64,000 nt of DNA from contig NC_052515.1 in assembly GCF_014356525.2 (NCBI RefSeq), forward strand, positions 22,327,212 through 22,391,211, read 5' to 3'. Each line of letters starts with the position of its first letter. Position 1 is the stretch's first letter. Both the position numbers and the translations under genes were made by a program. Below the pieces are notes generated by a model. That model searched no databases. It saw only the letters and a list, made by a program, of their open reading frames with translations, and had not been told where the DNA came from. Positions 21,061 to 33,379 of this stretch are shown one piece after another. This DNA is from Nilaparvata lugens. Taxonomy: Eukaryota; Arthropoda; Insecta; Hemiptera; Delphacidae.

Positions 21061-21719
21061 TCTCATCTTTTTATTTATAAGAGCATATCCTCTATGTAAA
21101 GTTGACACTTTTGCAGGCTTCAAACTTCTGAACACTCCTGTAAGAACCAAAACTATTATTTCGTAGTCGTCGAGTTACGTATAAACTAAAACTCACTTGA
21201 CAGGTCTACAGTGAAAAAAGTGAACATTATTTCTTTAATAATGATCACTTTTAAGTTATTGTCTGTTGAGATGTTTTCAATCGATTTTTCAATAGAAAAG
21301 TATAAACAGTTTTTTCCTATCATTGACATTCATAATTCTCTATTTTAGGTGGCCTCCTGACTCCCTGGACCATCTTCTCAGTTATTTGGAGTGTGGGCGC
21401 TACATGTGACTATGAGTCAAGAGTTGTGTTCTCAGAGTGGGTCAGAAACAAAATGGAGGAGCAAGGGGATGAGCCACTCTTTCCCGAGGAAGGAACTGTC
21501 TATGATTATAGGTACAGATTCAATATTATAAAATATGTATTCTACCATATCCATTAGGGTGCGTACAGACTTAGGCGACTCAAACACGCGCATTTTACTT
21601 ACCATCAGCTGATGCTTTTCCTGTATCTCACTGTTTCTATAAAACTACAGATATAGAAAGGATAGTGAAATCAAATCACTGAAATGAGCTGATGAGATGT
21701 GAAATGCGTATGCTTGTGG
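21061..21719 (+). repeat. Tandem duplication unit, copy b (contains exon 5b)
   Basis: 659 bp, the second copy of the unit at 19170-19840, starting 'tctcatctttttatttataa' and ending 'atgcttgtgg'. Short deletions are visible in the intron part, for example around 21283-21290. Confidence 0.92.
21349..21511 (+). CDS. DNAH1: DNAH1 exon 5, copy b (tandemly duplicated exon)
   Basis: This is the same 163-nt exon as 19466-19628, with acceptor CTATTTTAG and donor GTACAG intact and an identical encoded peptide. Because 163 mod 3 is 1, using both copies would read RWPPDSL... and hit TGA at 21407-21409, so the two can only serve as alternatives or one is silent. The flanking intron is duplicated too, about 300 nt upstream and 210 nt downstream, with scattered substitutions and small indels. 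Which copy is used cannot be told from the sequence. Confidence 0.88.
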
Positions 21720-22397
21720 CGCAAACGTTATACCGTGTTGATGTTATACGTGTGATGTTAATGGAATGTTCGATGTAAGGTTTGATGATCGTCGGAACTC
21801 TTTCTCTCTATTTATTGACATGGAGAAGACCATTACGATTGACATCATAATTGAGAGTTGACTGGATAGGTATTAGATAATTGCCCAGTTTCACTGATGG
21901 TGAGGCTATCACTATCAGTATTTCATTATCCTCTTGTCTACTATTACAATCATTTCTCTCTGGGCCAAGTACTGTAATTCATAATATAAGCTACATTATA
22001 TTAACACTATTGAATCGGATAACTGGTGTAATAGACCAAAGAGCTTTCTAGGAAGTAGGAATTAATTTTGACCACGTTCTGGATACTAGATACCATACTA
22101 CAGTGAGGTCCACGCAGTGCATAAAGATAGGAGAACAGCGTTGTCAAATATCTGCCTTGTATAGAAGAGGGTCCGGGGGATGAATATCCATACCCTCTCA
22201 TGTGGAGGCCATGGTCTAGAATATAATACAGATAGACAGTGGAACATGAGTAATACTAGAATATTATCAATTTGTTTTCTGGCACTATAAATCAGTCTAC
22301 GAATATCTTGTGGATGAAAAACATATTTTGTACTTTGAATAGTAATATCTGTAAACTGCCACATTTCACGGATTATGTTATGTTTTATTTCTTACAG
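21720..22397 (+). other. DNAH1 intron 5, remainder
   Basis: AT-rich intron between the end of the duplicated unit and exon 6. I see no repeat or gene in it. Confidence 0.75.
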
Positions 22398-22516
22398 AAT
22401 TCATGATGGTGGTTTCATAATGGCCACAGAAGATGGAGAAACATGTCCACCATTCTGGTTGCACTGGCTGCATCATGTTGAGCCTTACGAGATCACCCCT
22501 GAGATGAGATATCCAG
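22398..22516 (+). CDS. DNAH1: DNAH1 exon 6: approach to AAA3
   Basis: The acceptor is TTCTTACAG before 22398 and the donor is GTATGA at 22517. The 119-nt exon completes an AGA codon, then encodes IHDGGFIMATEDGETC and PPFWLHWLHHVEPYEITPEM. The WLHWLHHV stretch aligns with the aromatic segment before AAA3 that reads VLWVKWMDS in vertebrate DNAH1. The acidic insert found in that position in mammals is absent. It ends with one base of an Asp codon finished by exon 7. Confidence 0.93.
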
Positions 22517-23946
22517 GTATGATCAACTAGTACAATTTCACACCTAAGAGAATGAATGCATTTTGAAGTGTAATGATAGAATACTTTCTGCAAGCTCACT
22601 CAGATTCATACTGTATGTTAGAAATACAGATTTCGGAAAGAAAAATAATATTCCAAATCATATAATAATATATTAGGTTGTATATCATATTATATGATCT
22701 AAGATAGAAAGCAAACCAATGTTTTTTTCACTATCAAGTCACTAGGGCTTTATTTGTGATGTGGCACAAGCTCTGGAAGTGTAGGTGGAATATTATTATG
22801 AGGAATGCCTGAAATTAAAAATGTATCTATTTGCAGAGAAAAATCAGGTTCAAACTTGGTAGATGAGTCTTAAGTCACCGGCTAGTGATCATGAGACTCA
22901 AAACTGTTAGTTGATGGAGCTAGTCGTAAAAATCCATTACTTCTAATAGGGCAACATTAACACGTTTCTTATCTGATTCGTTGGTTTGGAAAGGACGCTA
23001 GTTTTTTATCCTGCTTCCTTCTCTGGAATAATCTGGTTTAACCAGCTATGTTCTACACATTCAGTTTGAAAAAAATCACAATGAGAATAACAATCTCGAA
23101 TTATCCCCCATTTCCCTTCAATAGGAGATTTTCATATATATGTATTGAGTGAATTTCTAGTGGAGTCTTTTCTCCAAACTTAACTGTAGGCCTAATTCAA
23201 TTCTCCAGGGATTAGGCAGAGAGAAAAAAAAGGAAACTGTTCCGATGTTTTAGGAAGTGCCTAATGAGGTGAAGTGAGTTTCACTTCATACTATCAGCAT
23301 TCCTTATGAATAGCACTATCGCTTCCCATTCAATTGATACTGTCAGTTTGAAGTGAGTTTCGAAATGGAGAAACACTATTCAACGTAGAACCTAATCTGA
23401 TCACGAAAATACAGACAAGGCTCTTCATAAGAAAACGCCACTTACGTTGAGAAAATTCAAGTACACGTTCAGTTCCGTCTCCTGTTTATTTCCCTTTAAA
23501 ATCTCTTCTAACTAGTCATTTTCATCAGGCATTACTTACTAATATTGGTCTTGATTTACACTTAATTACGTTATTCATGTTACTTAGTGCACATTGATTA
23601 CAGTTAGTGACTGGGGAACAAAGATATTCTAAAAAATACTGTGCCTCCTCTTTTCTATCTAAACTACTTAAGGATAAGAATACTTTTATTTCTTTGGAGC
23701 AATATACAATACAATAGGGAACGTCAATGGAAATATAACAAGACGTCAATAAATCGTCAGTAGAATTATTACAAAAGAGCGAAATATAGGAAATTACAAA
23801 AAATATAAATTTGGCGATATAAAGCACTATGAGAATACTTCAGGGGTAGCTTCATTATTTTATAGATTATATAAGAATCACTGTATCCACGATTAGATCT
23901 CAATTTGCATAATATTGCAATCCTAATTATGTATATTTCTCTTTAG
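22517..23946 (+). other. DNAH1 intron 6
   Basis: 1.4 kb. The only recognised item is the palindromic repeat at 23291-23346, flanked by 'gtgagtttcacttca' and 'ttgaagtgagtttc', which extends the palindrome. A minus-strand open frame of 100 codons at 23525-23827 has no recognisable homology. Confidence 0.8.
23291..23346. repeat. 56-bp palindromic repeat (CTGTCAGCATT family), extended arms
   Basis: 'ctatcagcattccttatgaa' at the left and 'attgatactgtcag' at the right, with outer inverted flanks 'gtgagtttcacttca' / 'tttgaagtgagtttc'. Total palindromic length is about 90 bp. Confidence 0.75.
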
Positions 23947-24152
23947 ATATACAAGTACCTACCATTGATAACGTGAGGAATTCTCATATCATTGGAGATC
24001 TGCTTGAAAATAGTCAGAACGTCCTCTGCATTGGTCCCACTGGTTCGGGGAAGACAATCACCATAATGTCAAAATTGAGTACAGGGATGCCAAAGAAGTT
24101 CATCTCAGATTTCCTCAACTTCTCAGCCAGAACTTCAGCCAATCAAACACAG
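23947..24152 (+). CDS. DNAH1: DNAH1 exon 7: AAA3 Walker A
   Basis: The acceptor is CTCTTTAG before 23947 and the donor is GTAAAC at 24153. After two bases of a split Asp codon there are 68 codons: IQVPTIDNVRNSHIIGDLL, then NVLCIGPTGSGKTITIMSKL and FISDFLNFSARTSANQTQ. GPTGSGKT is a complete P-loop (Lys and Thr present), so AAA3 should bind nucleotide. SARTSANQTQ is the usual sequence after the P-loop in DNAH1 and relatives. The exon ends in phase 0. The intron that follows is 11.5 kb and holds a large retrotransposon. Confidence 0.97.
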
Positions 24153-24578
24153 GTAAACACTTATTTTTTCCTGAGGACTAACTAATAATCTTCTAAGCAG
24201 AGGATGATTTGAATAATATCATAATCAACTACCTAATTATCAACATTTTTTCGAAGTTTTCAGAAGTTTGGTAAACTGAAAGATTTCAATAAAGTTCTGC
24301 GTTAATACGATTTTATCAAAGTTCAGGCTTACGAAATTATGAAGGCTTAATTACTAAGTAAAAACTCATATGGAACCAGAAGAATCGTTTCATATAGTAA
24401 TGATACCGTAAAACTCTTATTATTCTCCTCTGATTGTATTTCAAGAATTCCCATTTCAATTATTGTTAGAAGCGACATCAAAAGCTCACAATTGGAGCTT
24501 CAGGAAACAAGTAGAGAATAATAGAACTCCTTTGAAGAAAAGAAGCAAAATTCTGACCTATCTAGCGATCTATGGAGA

Positions 24579-25118
24579 GTGAAGCAAGAACTGAGAGACA
24601 TACAACAGTATTCGCGTAGCAACAATTTGGAGTTCATAGGAATACCTCAAACTGAAGGGGAAGACGTTTATGAAATTCTTAAGACTGTCGCCGCATGTAT
24701 TGGCCAACGTTACTCGAGAGCGGACATATCTGTTGCCCACCGAGTGCCTCTTACCAAGTCTAGCAAATTGAAATATCCACCCATAATAGTTAGCTTTATT
24801 TTAAAAACAATTCGAGCGGAATGGCTGTCAGCTGGTAACAGAGGGAAACAGCATCAACTATTAGCGAAAGACCTACATCCGACGATGCCTCCTGAGAACG
24901 TCTACATAAACGAGCACCTGACGCCTCACTATAAGTTCGTGCTCTCATACGGCAAGAGGATGGTGAAGGAACGCAAGCTGCACAGAGCCAACGCACGCAA
25001 CGGCAAGGTTTGGGTCAAAACTAGCGAGCAGAGTCCACCCGCAAGAGTCTGGTTTATTGAGGACATTGATCACATTATTACACACAAGGCAAGAGTAGGA
25101 GACGACCGTAAGCAGTAA
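24579..25118 (+). pseudogene. LINE ORF1 protein (partial)
   Basis: 179 codons. Starts in a helical stretch (ELRDIQQYSRSNNLEFIGIP) and continues with ADISVAHRVPL, YPPIIVSFILKTIRAEWL, NVYINEHLTPHYK and GKVWVKTSE. This is the nucleic-acid-binding ORF1 type of many arthropod non-LTR elements, where 'YSRxNxxEIxGVP', 'CHRxxx..PPxIVxFxxR', 'VYINExLTP' and 'KxxWxxxGxIxVR' recur. The upstream coiled-coil part contains stop codons (about 24520-24570), so it is N-terminally broken. In the element it would package the RNA as a chaperone. Confidence 0.8.
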
Positions 25119-26121
25119 GTCAAGTTCTATAGAACAATGAATTCACACAACATAAACATTGTAGGAGTAATTAATTCTTTTAAATCAAACTCCAGATAAT
25201 GTGTTTCCACTATGTGTAGAACGAATCATGATATCTAGTTATTTTTGTTTATGCTCTATGAGAAGTATATAATAAGTTATTTTAAAATAATAATTACTTT
25301 GTTTTTGTTTGTTTTTTCGTTTTGTTTATGCTCTATGGGTCTATGAGAAGTCCTATAGAATAAGTTATCAAAAATAATAATTACTTGCTTGAAAATGCTT
25401 CAAGTTCTTTCACAGTTTAAGTTTTTTTCCCCTTTTTTCTAGTTTATTTATTGAAGATATTGAACATTCATTTTGTGCCTAAAATGAAATATTACTCAAG
25501 TGATGTACCTATTATTACAGTAGCTCATTTTCAATTATTCATTAATTTTAATTTAATATAATATTAATAGCTGAAGATGGCTTTATTATTAATATTGAAC
25601 TTATGATTTTCCCAAAGATCACAAATCATTATTATCATTTTTTCATGTACTTAATTGGCCATCTCATTTTCCTTATACTGTAGTAGTCAGTCTGGCAGTG
25701 ACTGCCGTTGAGAACAGTCGATGAGATTAACGTAAAGCTAGATAAATTATTGAAATTGAAATTCAGTCAAGTTTATTAAACAATTACAGTCAACAAGAAA
25801 CATATCTCAAGCCATGGTAATATATCAATAAACTCTATTATAAGAGATAATGGAGTTTATTTGAGCTGTTGTACTCATTGAAGTTTTTTATCATCGAGTA
25901 TTTTATTAGGAGAATGGAGTATTATTACTCTAGTTCAAATGCAGATGAACTTAATATTTATAATTTATTTATTCAGTTGAATTTCAATTAGGAAGTTGAT
26001 AATGATTCCAATAATATTAGTAAACTTGATAAAATATTTATCTATATACATCTATATCTATTTTTATTTATTTATTTATTTTTTTTTTTTTTGTTCTTCA
26101 ACTTGATCTTTATTATTTAGT

Positions 26122-27150
26122 ATGTACTCATTAATGATTATAGCCTGTTTTCTTGCACCGGGAGTAAGATGGGCGGGGAGCAGATTAGTAACATTTTTTG
26201 AAAACAATATGAACAGGCATGAGAGAGAGATAGATGTTCTAAATGAGATAGACTGTTTTGAATATGATAGTTTTAATAATTTCAATTCTTTCTTTAAAAG
26301 TGAGGTCGAGAGCTTGAGAATTTTCCACTTGAACATACGTAGTTTTAACTTGAATTTTGATAGTTTGCTATTGGGTTTGAATGAATTGAATTGTAGATTT
26401 GATTTAATCATCCTCACTGAGACATGGATGGATGAGGACGACGAATATTCACTCGATGGTTATGATACGATCAAAATAGCTTTAAAACAGAATCGTAACG
26501 ACGGAGTTATTATTTTTGCTAATAAATCGTTATCAGCTATCGGAAAGGAGATAGTGTTGGGAGGAGTAACAGCATTGGAACTGAACTTTAATTATAAAAA
26601 TAAGCAATACAATATTCTGGCTGCCTACAGAACTCATGATAGTAATGTTTATACCTTCATTGATAATCTCAAATTACACTATGAAAATCTTTCTTCTAAT
26701 AAAACTTATATTTTAGTCGGATATATCAATATAGATATATTAAGTAGCAATCCGAGAACTGAGATGTATTTGGATGCTATGTATGAGTCGGGATTTATTC
26801 CTTGCATTGATAAGCCTACTCGTGTAGACAGCCGTACTGGTACTTCAACCTGCCTTGACCACATTTTTATTCGACAGGGGAATTTCAGCGAGGTTCGCGC
26901 TGGTGTGCTGCAGGTTTCAGTAACCGATCACTATGGTGTAGCATTGGAGATTACTGACTACAGTCACAACAACTCACATAAAGAAGATAATAATATTAAA
27001 TTCCATATTGAGAGTGATCGTTTGCGGGACCTGTTAGCTCGCCGGGGCTGGGGCGCTGTGCTTTCTCAGTCAGATACCAATCAAGCTGCAATCAATTTTT
27101 TTGAAATAATTAAGGATTGTTACAATTTAGCTAAAAAAACCTCTTGCTAA
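26122..27150 (+). pseudogene. LINE ORF2 endonuclease domain
   Basis: 342 codons. From about residue 67 it reads LRIFHLNIRSFNLNFDSLLL, then DLIILTETWMD, YNILAAYRTHD, YILVGYINIDIL, LDHIFIRQG and VSVTDHYGVALEI. This is the APE-like endonuclease of CR1/Jockey-type elements: N in LNIRS, E in TETW, a normally GDFN loop, and SDH/TDH. The catalytic GDFN reads GYIN here, which should impair activity. The first ~60 residues are unlike the family and may be upstream read-through. Confidence 0.88.
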
Positions 27151-27589
27151 GACAAATGCTAAACTGAGAAAGCTTAAGCCATGGATAACCCAGGGCTTAG
27201 TCTGTTCCATTAGAGAGAGAGATAGATTGCAAAGAAACAACCCTTTAATCCAATACTGCAAAATCAATTCAAATCTTATAGGAATTATTTAAATAATCTG
27301 ATCAAAATTACAAAAAAATAACTATTTTAGAGTAAAAATAAATAATTCCAAAGGTGATCCAAAACAATTTTGGTGTACTGGTAATGAAATAACAGGTAAG
27401 AATAAAAAAAAAGAACAATTCCCAATAGAGCAGTTTGTTAATATTCAAGTTGATACTGATGTTCATAAAACGGTTGCTAATGATTTTAACAACTATCTTT
27501 CTTCAATTGGCCAGAGACTAGCCAACCAAATCAAGTTTAGTGGACCTCCAATAGCAGATGATAGGGACTATAGAATTGATAGAGAACTT

Positions 27590-28750
27590 TTGAATTTTCA
27601 AACCATTTCAGATGAGGTTATCCTGTCAAATATTCAACAACTTCGAGGTATGTCAGCCCCGGGCTATGATGGCATATCTGCTCGTTTTTTTAAAGAAAAT
27701 ATCGACCTGTTTCTGTCTCCTTTAAAGCATATTTATAATTTAAGTATAAGCACTAGTATTTTCCCAGACGTTTTCAAAGTGGCAAAGATATTTCCACTCT
27801 ACAAGGGAGGTATCAAGTCGGACCATAATAACTTCCGTCCTATTTCAATGTTGAGTGTTTTTTCCAAAATATTAGAGAAAATTATCAAGCACCAACTTAC
27901 ATTATATGTGGAACAGAATGGCATTCTCTCTGAGCGACAGTTTGGATTCAGGACCAGCAGATCTATATCTGAGGCATTATTCCAGTTGAACCAGGAACTG
28001 AACGTGTCACTAAATCAAAATAAGAAAAATCTACTTGTGTTTCTAGACCTAGCAAAGGCCTTCGATACGGTGGATAGGCCCAGGCTTTTGAAAAAACTCA
28101 ATCTTATAGGAATACAAGATAAAGCGTATGAATGGTTGGAATCATATTTGACCAATAGACAGCAGATGGTGCAAATAAATGGAGTAGAGAGCGACTTGAA
28201 GAGCATCCAATATGGTGTGGTACAAGGAAGCACTCTGGGGCCGCTTTTATTCCTAATTTACATCAACAATCTACCTAAACTGAATGTAACCGGAAGCCTG
28301 TACCTGTTTGCCGATGATACAGCCCTGCTGGTTTCTGGTGATACGAGAAAAAAGATGTATGAAACTGCTTTGAGTGACCTTGCAACGTTGAAAAAATGGC
28401 TTGATCATAATACATTAACTCTGAATGTGAAAAAAACTAAATACATGGAAATTTCATTGAGAAACACTGTTGAAGACACAACTCAATGTTTAATGTTACA
28501 CTCTTGCAATGATTTGCAAACCTCCACTTGTGGTTGTCCGTCGATAGAACGTGTGAGGTGCTACAAGTACTTGGGCGTGATGTTCGACGACAACCTCAAT
28601 TGGTCAGCACATATTGCATACATCAGAAACAGAGTTCGTAAGGCTATATTCTTGTTCTACAAGCTCAATAACATATTAAATCAGAAGGAACTCAGGAACA
28701 TATATTTTGCATACGTTCAGTCACTAATACAGGGTGATATAATCTCATAG
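27590..28750 (+). pseudogene. LINE ORF2 reverse transcriptase domain
   Basis: 386 codons. Motifs in order: SAPGYDGISARFFKE, PLYKGGIKSDHNNFRPISML, QFGFRTSRSISEAL, LLVFLDLAKAFDTVDRPRLL, GVVQGSTLGPLLFLIYINNL, SLYLFADDTALLV and CYKYLGVMFDDNLNWSAHI. Palm residues (LDLAKAFD and FADD) are intact. The frame differs from the endonuclease upstream and a stop follows IQGDIIS (28750), although homologous C-terminal sequence continues to about 29200. It catalyses target-primed reverse transcription in live relatives; this copy is broken. Confidence 0.92.
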
Positions 28751-30074
28751 GGTGGATGCTATAAAACTAATTTGGAACCTTTAAAAGTAGCACAGGAAGC
28801 TGTTTTGAGAGTAGCATTGAAGAGAGACAGTAGATCCAACTCACATGACCTGTATATAGACTTCAATGTTTTGGATATCAGGCAATTATTTGTGAAAAAT
28901 GCACTAATTTATATGTATAAGCACCATACTGATATTTTCATTAGAAATACCCACACAAATCATATCCCACCCGAACAGCTACAATTTCAGGAATAATAAC
29001 ACCTAGAATTAACAAAACATATTCATCCACAAACATTTATTACATAGTTCATATGCTTTTCAGGAATATTCCCAACAAACTCAGAGAATTTGATGCAGCA
29101 TCTTTGGTAGAGTACAAAAAAATTGTGAATCTTTGGCTAAACGAAATAGGTAGGGATGGAACCGAAAATATCATTAGCTCAGTTTATAGGTTATAGAGTT
29201 TTATACCCAACTTATTCTAGATGAAGCAAGTAGGCTACTAACTAGTGGACGTTCTCAAGCTCCGGTCAATTCTATTTTTCAATAAGATAAACTAAATTTC
29301 AAATCTCTTTATTTCTTTACTATCCTTACCTGTTAAGTTCTCATACAAGTTTATTCTTAATCATTTAATCCAGATTCACCCTCACTCACAGGAAATAGCC
29401 TATGTAAGGGTATTTCTCATTGCTGTCATATTCTGTATTTTGTACAGAACAACAAATTGTTACTATTGTTACTATAGTCTTTATTATGCTATGCTTATGA
29501 ATTTTATGTTATGTTGTAGTAGTACTGTATTTAATGTTGTGCTGTGCAATATGCATAAATTTTGTAAAGTGTTGAAGAGAATAAATTTGATTTGATTTGA
29601 TTTGATTTGTAATTAATTTCTTGTCATTCATTCCTTTTGAAATGTTATTATACTCTAACATCGTGAATGACTCATGTATGATAAGAAACGAAAACAAAAT
29701 GTGCATTTATTTTTCCTACAATAGCATAGACAAACGAAATAATCTCAATATTCTCATATTTACGGTGACAATAGAAAGAATCATTATTTTGAAGGAGAAG
29801 GTGAAAATTGGAGGTTTCAATTTGATAGTTGATGTGAGGTCGTAGGTCAAAGTTTAGGTAAACTCTCCATCTCTACGTTATTTACTTTTTTATCTAACCT
29901 TTATCTACGTTTTCCATCCACTCCCTTCTATCTAATCAAAAAACAAATGCGAAGTTGGAAAGAATTTATTTGAAGGAAGTCCAAGACCAATGATGTTAAC
30001 TGAAATTACTTGCATGAACAATAATAAGTAGACGAAACATGTCTTAGCTGGAAGAACAAGTTTGATGATCTCAT

Positions 30075-31955
30075 TACCTAATTCATGCAGGTGAACGGGC
30101 TAGAGTCAAGAAAACTTCAATTAATCTTGCCATGCCTGATTTAAAAGGTTTATACTATAGAATAACACTACAATTTGAAATAATTGAAAAATACAAACAG
30201 CTTCAATAAACATTGGCAACTAAAATCGAACAACAGAAACAACAATTTCATGTTACTTTGTTGACATTCTTCATCTGATTCGGGGGCGCATTACTATCCC
30301 CTTTTTGATAGCAATACGTCACAAAACCAAACAATATCAGTCATCAAATAACAAGTTAATTTCAACATAAAATTACTCAAGAAAGAAAAGCCCGTTGAAC
30401 CCAAGTTTCGTCGATAGTAACCCATATAACCCATTTCATAATAATTTTGAATCCCCACTTTTGATTGACATTCTCGAATGAACCTTTGTTTCACTACACT
30501 GCACTTTCGTTGGTCTGTACGTTGCTTTATCGTCGGGGTTACAGTACCTTGTTTTTGGCGGTGAACTTTTACCGGTTGAATTTGGCTTGACGGCGACGTC
30601 CTCTTACGTCCCTAGACCTGTCGTCTGAACGGGTGTCTTGAAGCGGTGTTACATAAAATTGCGGAACCAAAGTGGTGGTAGTACATGAAGTTGGTTTGGG
30701 GACACACATGAACCGCTGTAAATAAATGCATTACAGCATTAATTTCTAACTCTTCCTACAATTCATCAAAAGCTAAAACAGGAGTTATCTATTGATTACA
30801 ATTAATTAAATTCTCTCATTCTATTTGAATCCTCATTGTATATAGATTTTTATCTTTAAACTACTGATTCTTTGTATCAGAATTAATGGATCTTTCTTCA
30901 CAAATAATTCAAAAGTTCTGTTATAATTCAATAAATTAGCGTTCAGTTAAAAGCCTTAACGCCATGAGAAAACACAGTCAGAAAAATATAAAATTGAGTC
31001 TTAAACTCAATATGAACATAATCTTAAAAATTTCATTCCACTTTAAAAGGCTATCTTCCTGACTTTCAGCAATACTCTACGATAATATATCTCCAGAAAC
31101 AATAACTCAAATGTAACGTAACTGAAAACTTTCTATACTTCTTTAGAAAAAATTTATAAGTATCTTCCATCACTAATAAAATCAAAAGGATTATTCTCAA
31201 TCAATATTATTAACTTGAAAATTAACAGGCTTTGTTGATAAAATACTCTTTGATTGAAGTTTCAATTAATTAAATTCCCTAAATTATATTTTAACCTTAT
31301 TTTACGTACCTTAGCGGTTATTTGAAGAAGCAATTATTCGTACATGAAGAAGAAACACAATTAAACCTTTCAGGACATGGCACTACTAGAAAATTTAAAC
31401 TTTAATAAAAATAAAACTAGCTCCTACATTAACTAATTATATAAACTTATAAACTTGCCCAAAAAAGGGCGAAACATAATGACTACATCTTTACTCTCGT
31501 AGTGCTCCTAGCAAATTGTCCTCCGAAACGTAATCTGGTCTCGTGACTGGGGAATCCCCCCACTACTGTATTTAGAAACAGGTCTCCTATTGGGCGAAGG
31601 GAATCAATTTGACCAATCGTCGCGTGGCTTCTAGAGCCTTTGGACCAAATAGTAACTGCAAAATCGGTAGTTTGTTATAATTTCAATGCTTGCTGTTTTC
31701 CAACTTATCGCACTTTATGTCGCGACAAGAAGGCTAAGTTTTAGAGATAATTCCATAATCTACATTCCTCGACGACTCGGAGCCACAATTTTTAAATATC
31801 TATCATGGGAAACTCGAAGTCATGGCCGTTCATAATAGAGAGAGAAAATAATTTATTTCGCTAACTCACTTACAATAATGGCTCTAGTCTATTGCGTATT
31901 AAATTTACTATTATAACTTGGGAAAAGGCCTGAATTAAATTTAGTGCTCGGCACA
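30075..31955 (-). repeat. ~1.9-kb dispersed repeat, copy 1 (inverted relative to 60448-62419)
   Basis: The whole 1.88 kb is the reverse complement of 60448-62419 at high identity. Oriented like copy 2 it begins TGTGCCG.GCACT and ends 'cctgcatgaattaggta'. It contains a GC-richer block (about 30500-30720) and a conserved 66-codon open frame (MKQRFIRECQSKVGIQN...). No RT, integrase or transposase motif is seen. The size and TG start would suit a solo LTR, but no CA end or target duplication was found, so the class is open. Confidence 0.85.
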
Positions 31956-33288
31956 AGAGAGAATAATATTATGACACTTAGTAGTAGTTTCCATTTTACA
32001 TTTCACAGTATATAATAATTTAAAGTTTCTATTTTACATGATAATATCCTTGAAAATAGTGATATCTGAAAAACTTTACTGAAATCAAAATAATACAAAT
32101 TGGATACGCTACACAGTTTTTCAAAATCATGCTCAGATTTATGCAGCTGATAGGAGTTTCCAATGTCATTCGACTTGCATTAAAGGCTTGAGAAAGTAGA
32201 ATTTCTCAGCTAGTACTGCATTCAGATGAAAACGATCTTTATGTAATGACCGTTTGGGACTTTCCCTTGAGATGTACTCAAATTAAGCTAAAATTGGGTA
32301 GCTGCTGCCTACTGCTCCACTAATGAATGACTGAGAAGCATTTGAAGGGTAGAGGACTTTCAACTCTTTTCCTACTTTTCTCACCTCCCTACCCAACTTA
32401 TACACTAACTCTATTAGTGGAGCTGCCTTTTTCAGATCGTTATGTCAGTTCACACTGCCACCCTCATTAGATTCTCCAACTCAATCTGCAAAATGTAGGT
32501 CAGATAGTGTGAAATGGAACGTAGAGTAATTATGGAGATTGAAGAGAAAGAGCTACAATGAAGAATTCATTGTCAAGGTCCTAAAGTTTTTCTCACAGTT
32601 CAGAATTTTTCTCTCTCGCTCTTCATGATCTTCCTTGATATCTGTCGGTTCTTTCTTACATCGGATGCATGTTTCATGGAAAGTTTGCATTTTTTGATTC
32701 ACCTATCATCTTATAAATGAGACAATTTATTTGAGATTTTCTTTATGACCTTCACTACTCTCTTGTTATTTATCCCATACTTAGATGAATAAATAATTAC
32801 CCCCGATTCAACCAATGCTTACAGTCTCAATTGATTCTCAATATTGTCTGGAGAGAAGACTCTCAAATGATGGATATAATATGACAAAGCTCACTCTACT
32901 ATCCATAATTTTATTGTAGCAGTTAATAAAGTCAATTTCTAATTGAGAATCATTACCATTACGCTTCAGTAATATTCTGTCAGCAACAGAGTTGAAAAGT
33001 TTCAAATTCCTAGTTGTATAACAAGATTTAATATGTATCTCATTTTTTGGACAAATTTTATGTCTCATATTTGTTTATCAACTAGTTCTATAGGTTTAAG
33101 AACAATTTTTTCAAACTGAATTTTCCATGAAGAAATTTCAAGGTCAGGAATACGAATATATTCCAACCTTATAGTGTTTTATTGTGAATTAGGTGATGAG
33201 TGGATATTGTATTATCAATTTGAAGCTCTGTTTTTAGGCCGGACACAACAATGTCTCCCGGCTAAGTAGGTCAAAGAAGTTATTGACT

Positions 33289-33379
33289 AAAAACTACAGA
33301 TTTATTGATACTTAGAAAGACCGAAACCTAGTAATAACCGAAACCGGTCTTTCTAAGTATCAATAAATCTGTGGTTTTT
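33289..33379. repeat. Near-perfect hairpin with ~34-bp arms
   Basis: 'actacagatttattgatact' 'tagaaagacc' on the left pairs with 'ggtctttctaagtatcaata' 'aatctgtggt' on the right, with a 23-nt loop. One mismatch is visible in the arm. Confidence 0.9.

Larger units (their letters stand above)
24460..29610 (+). mobile_element. Non-LTR retrotransposon, ORF1 + endonuclease + RT, decayed
   Basis: About 5.1 kb in one orientation: an ORF1-type protein, a ~1-kb AT-rich spacer, an APE-type endonuclease, an RT with FADDT, a decayed C-terminal region to about 29200, and a 3' tail of TTTGA repeats (29586-29610). The RT and the TTTGA-type tail suggest a CR1/L2/Jockey-like clade (inference). ORF1 may begin before the visible frame, so the 5' limit is uncertain. 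At least one frameshift separates endonuclease and RT, so it is non-autonomous. Confidence 0.85.

Noticed and set aside
30075..31955. Solo LTR of an LTR retrotransposon
   Set aside because: Starts TGTGCCG in one orientation but lacks a CA end, a target duplication, a primer-binding site or internal pol sequence. Kept as an unclassified repeat.
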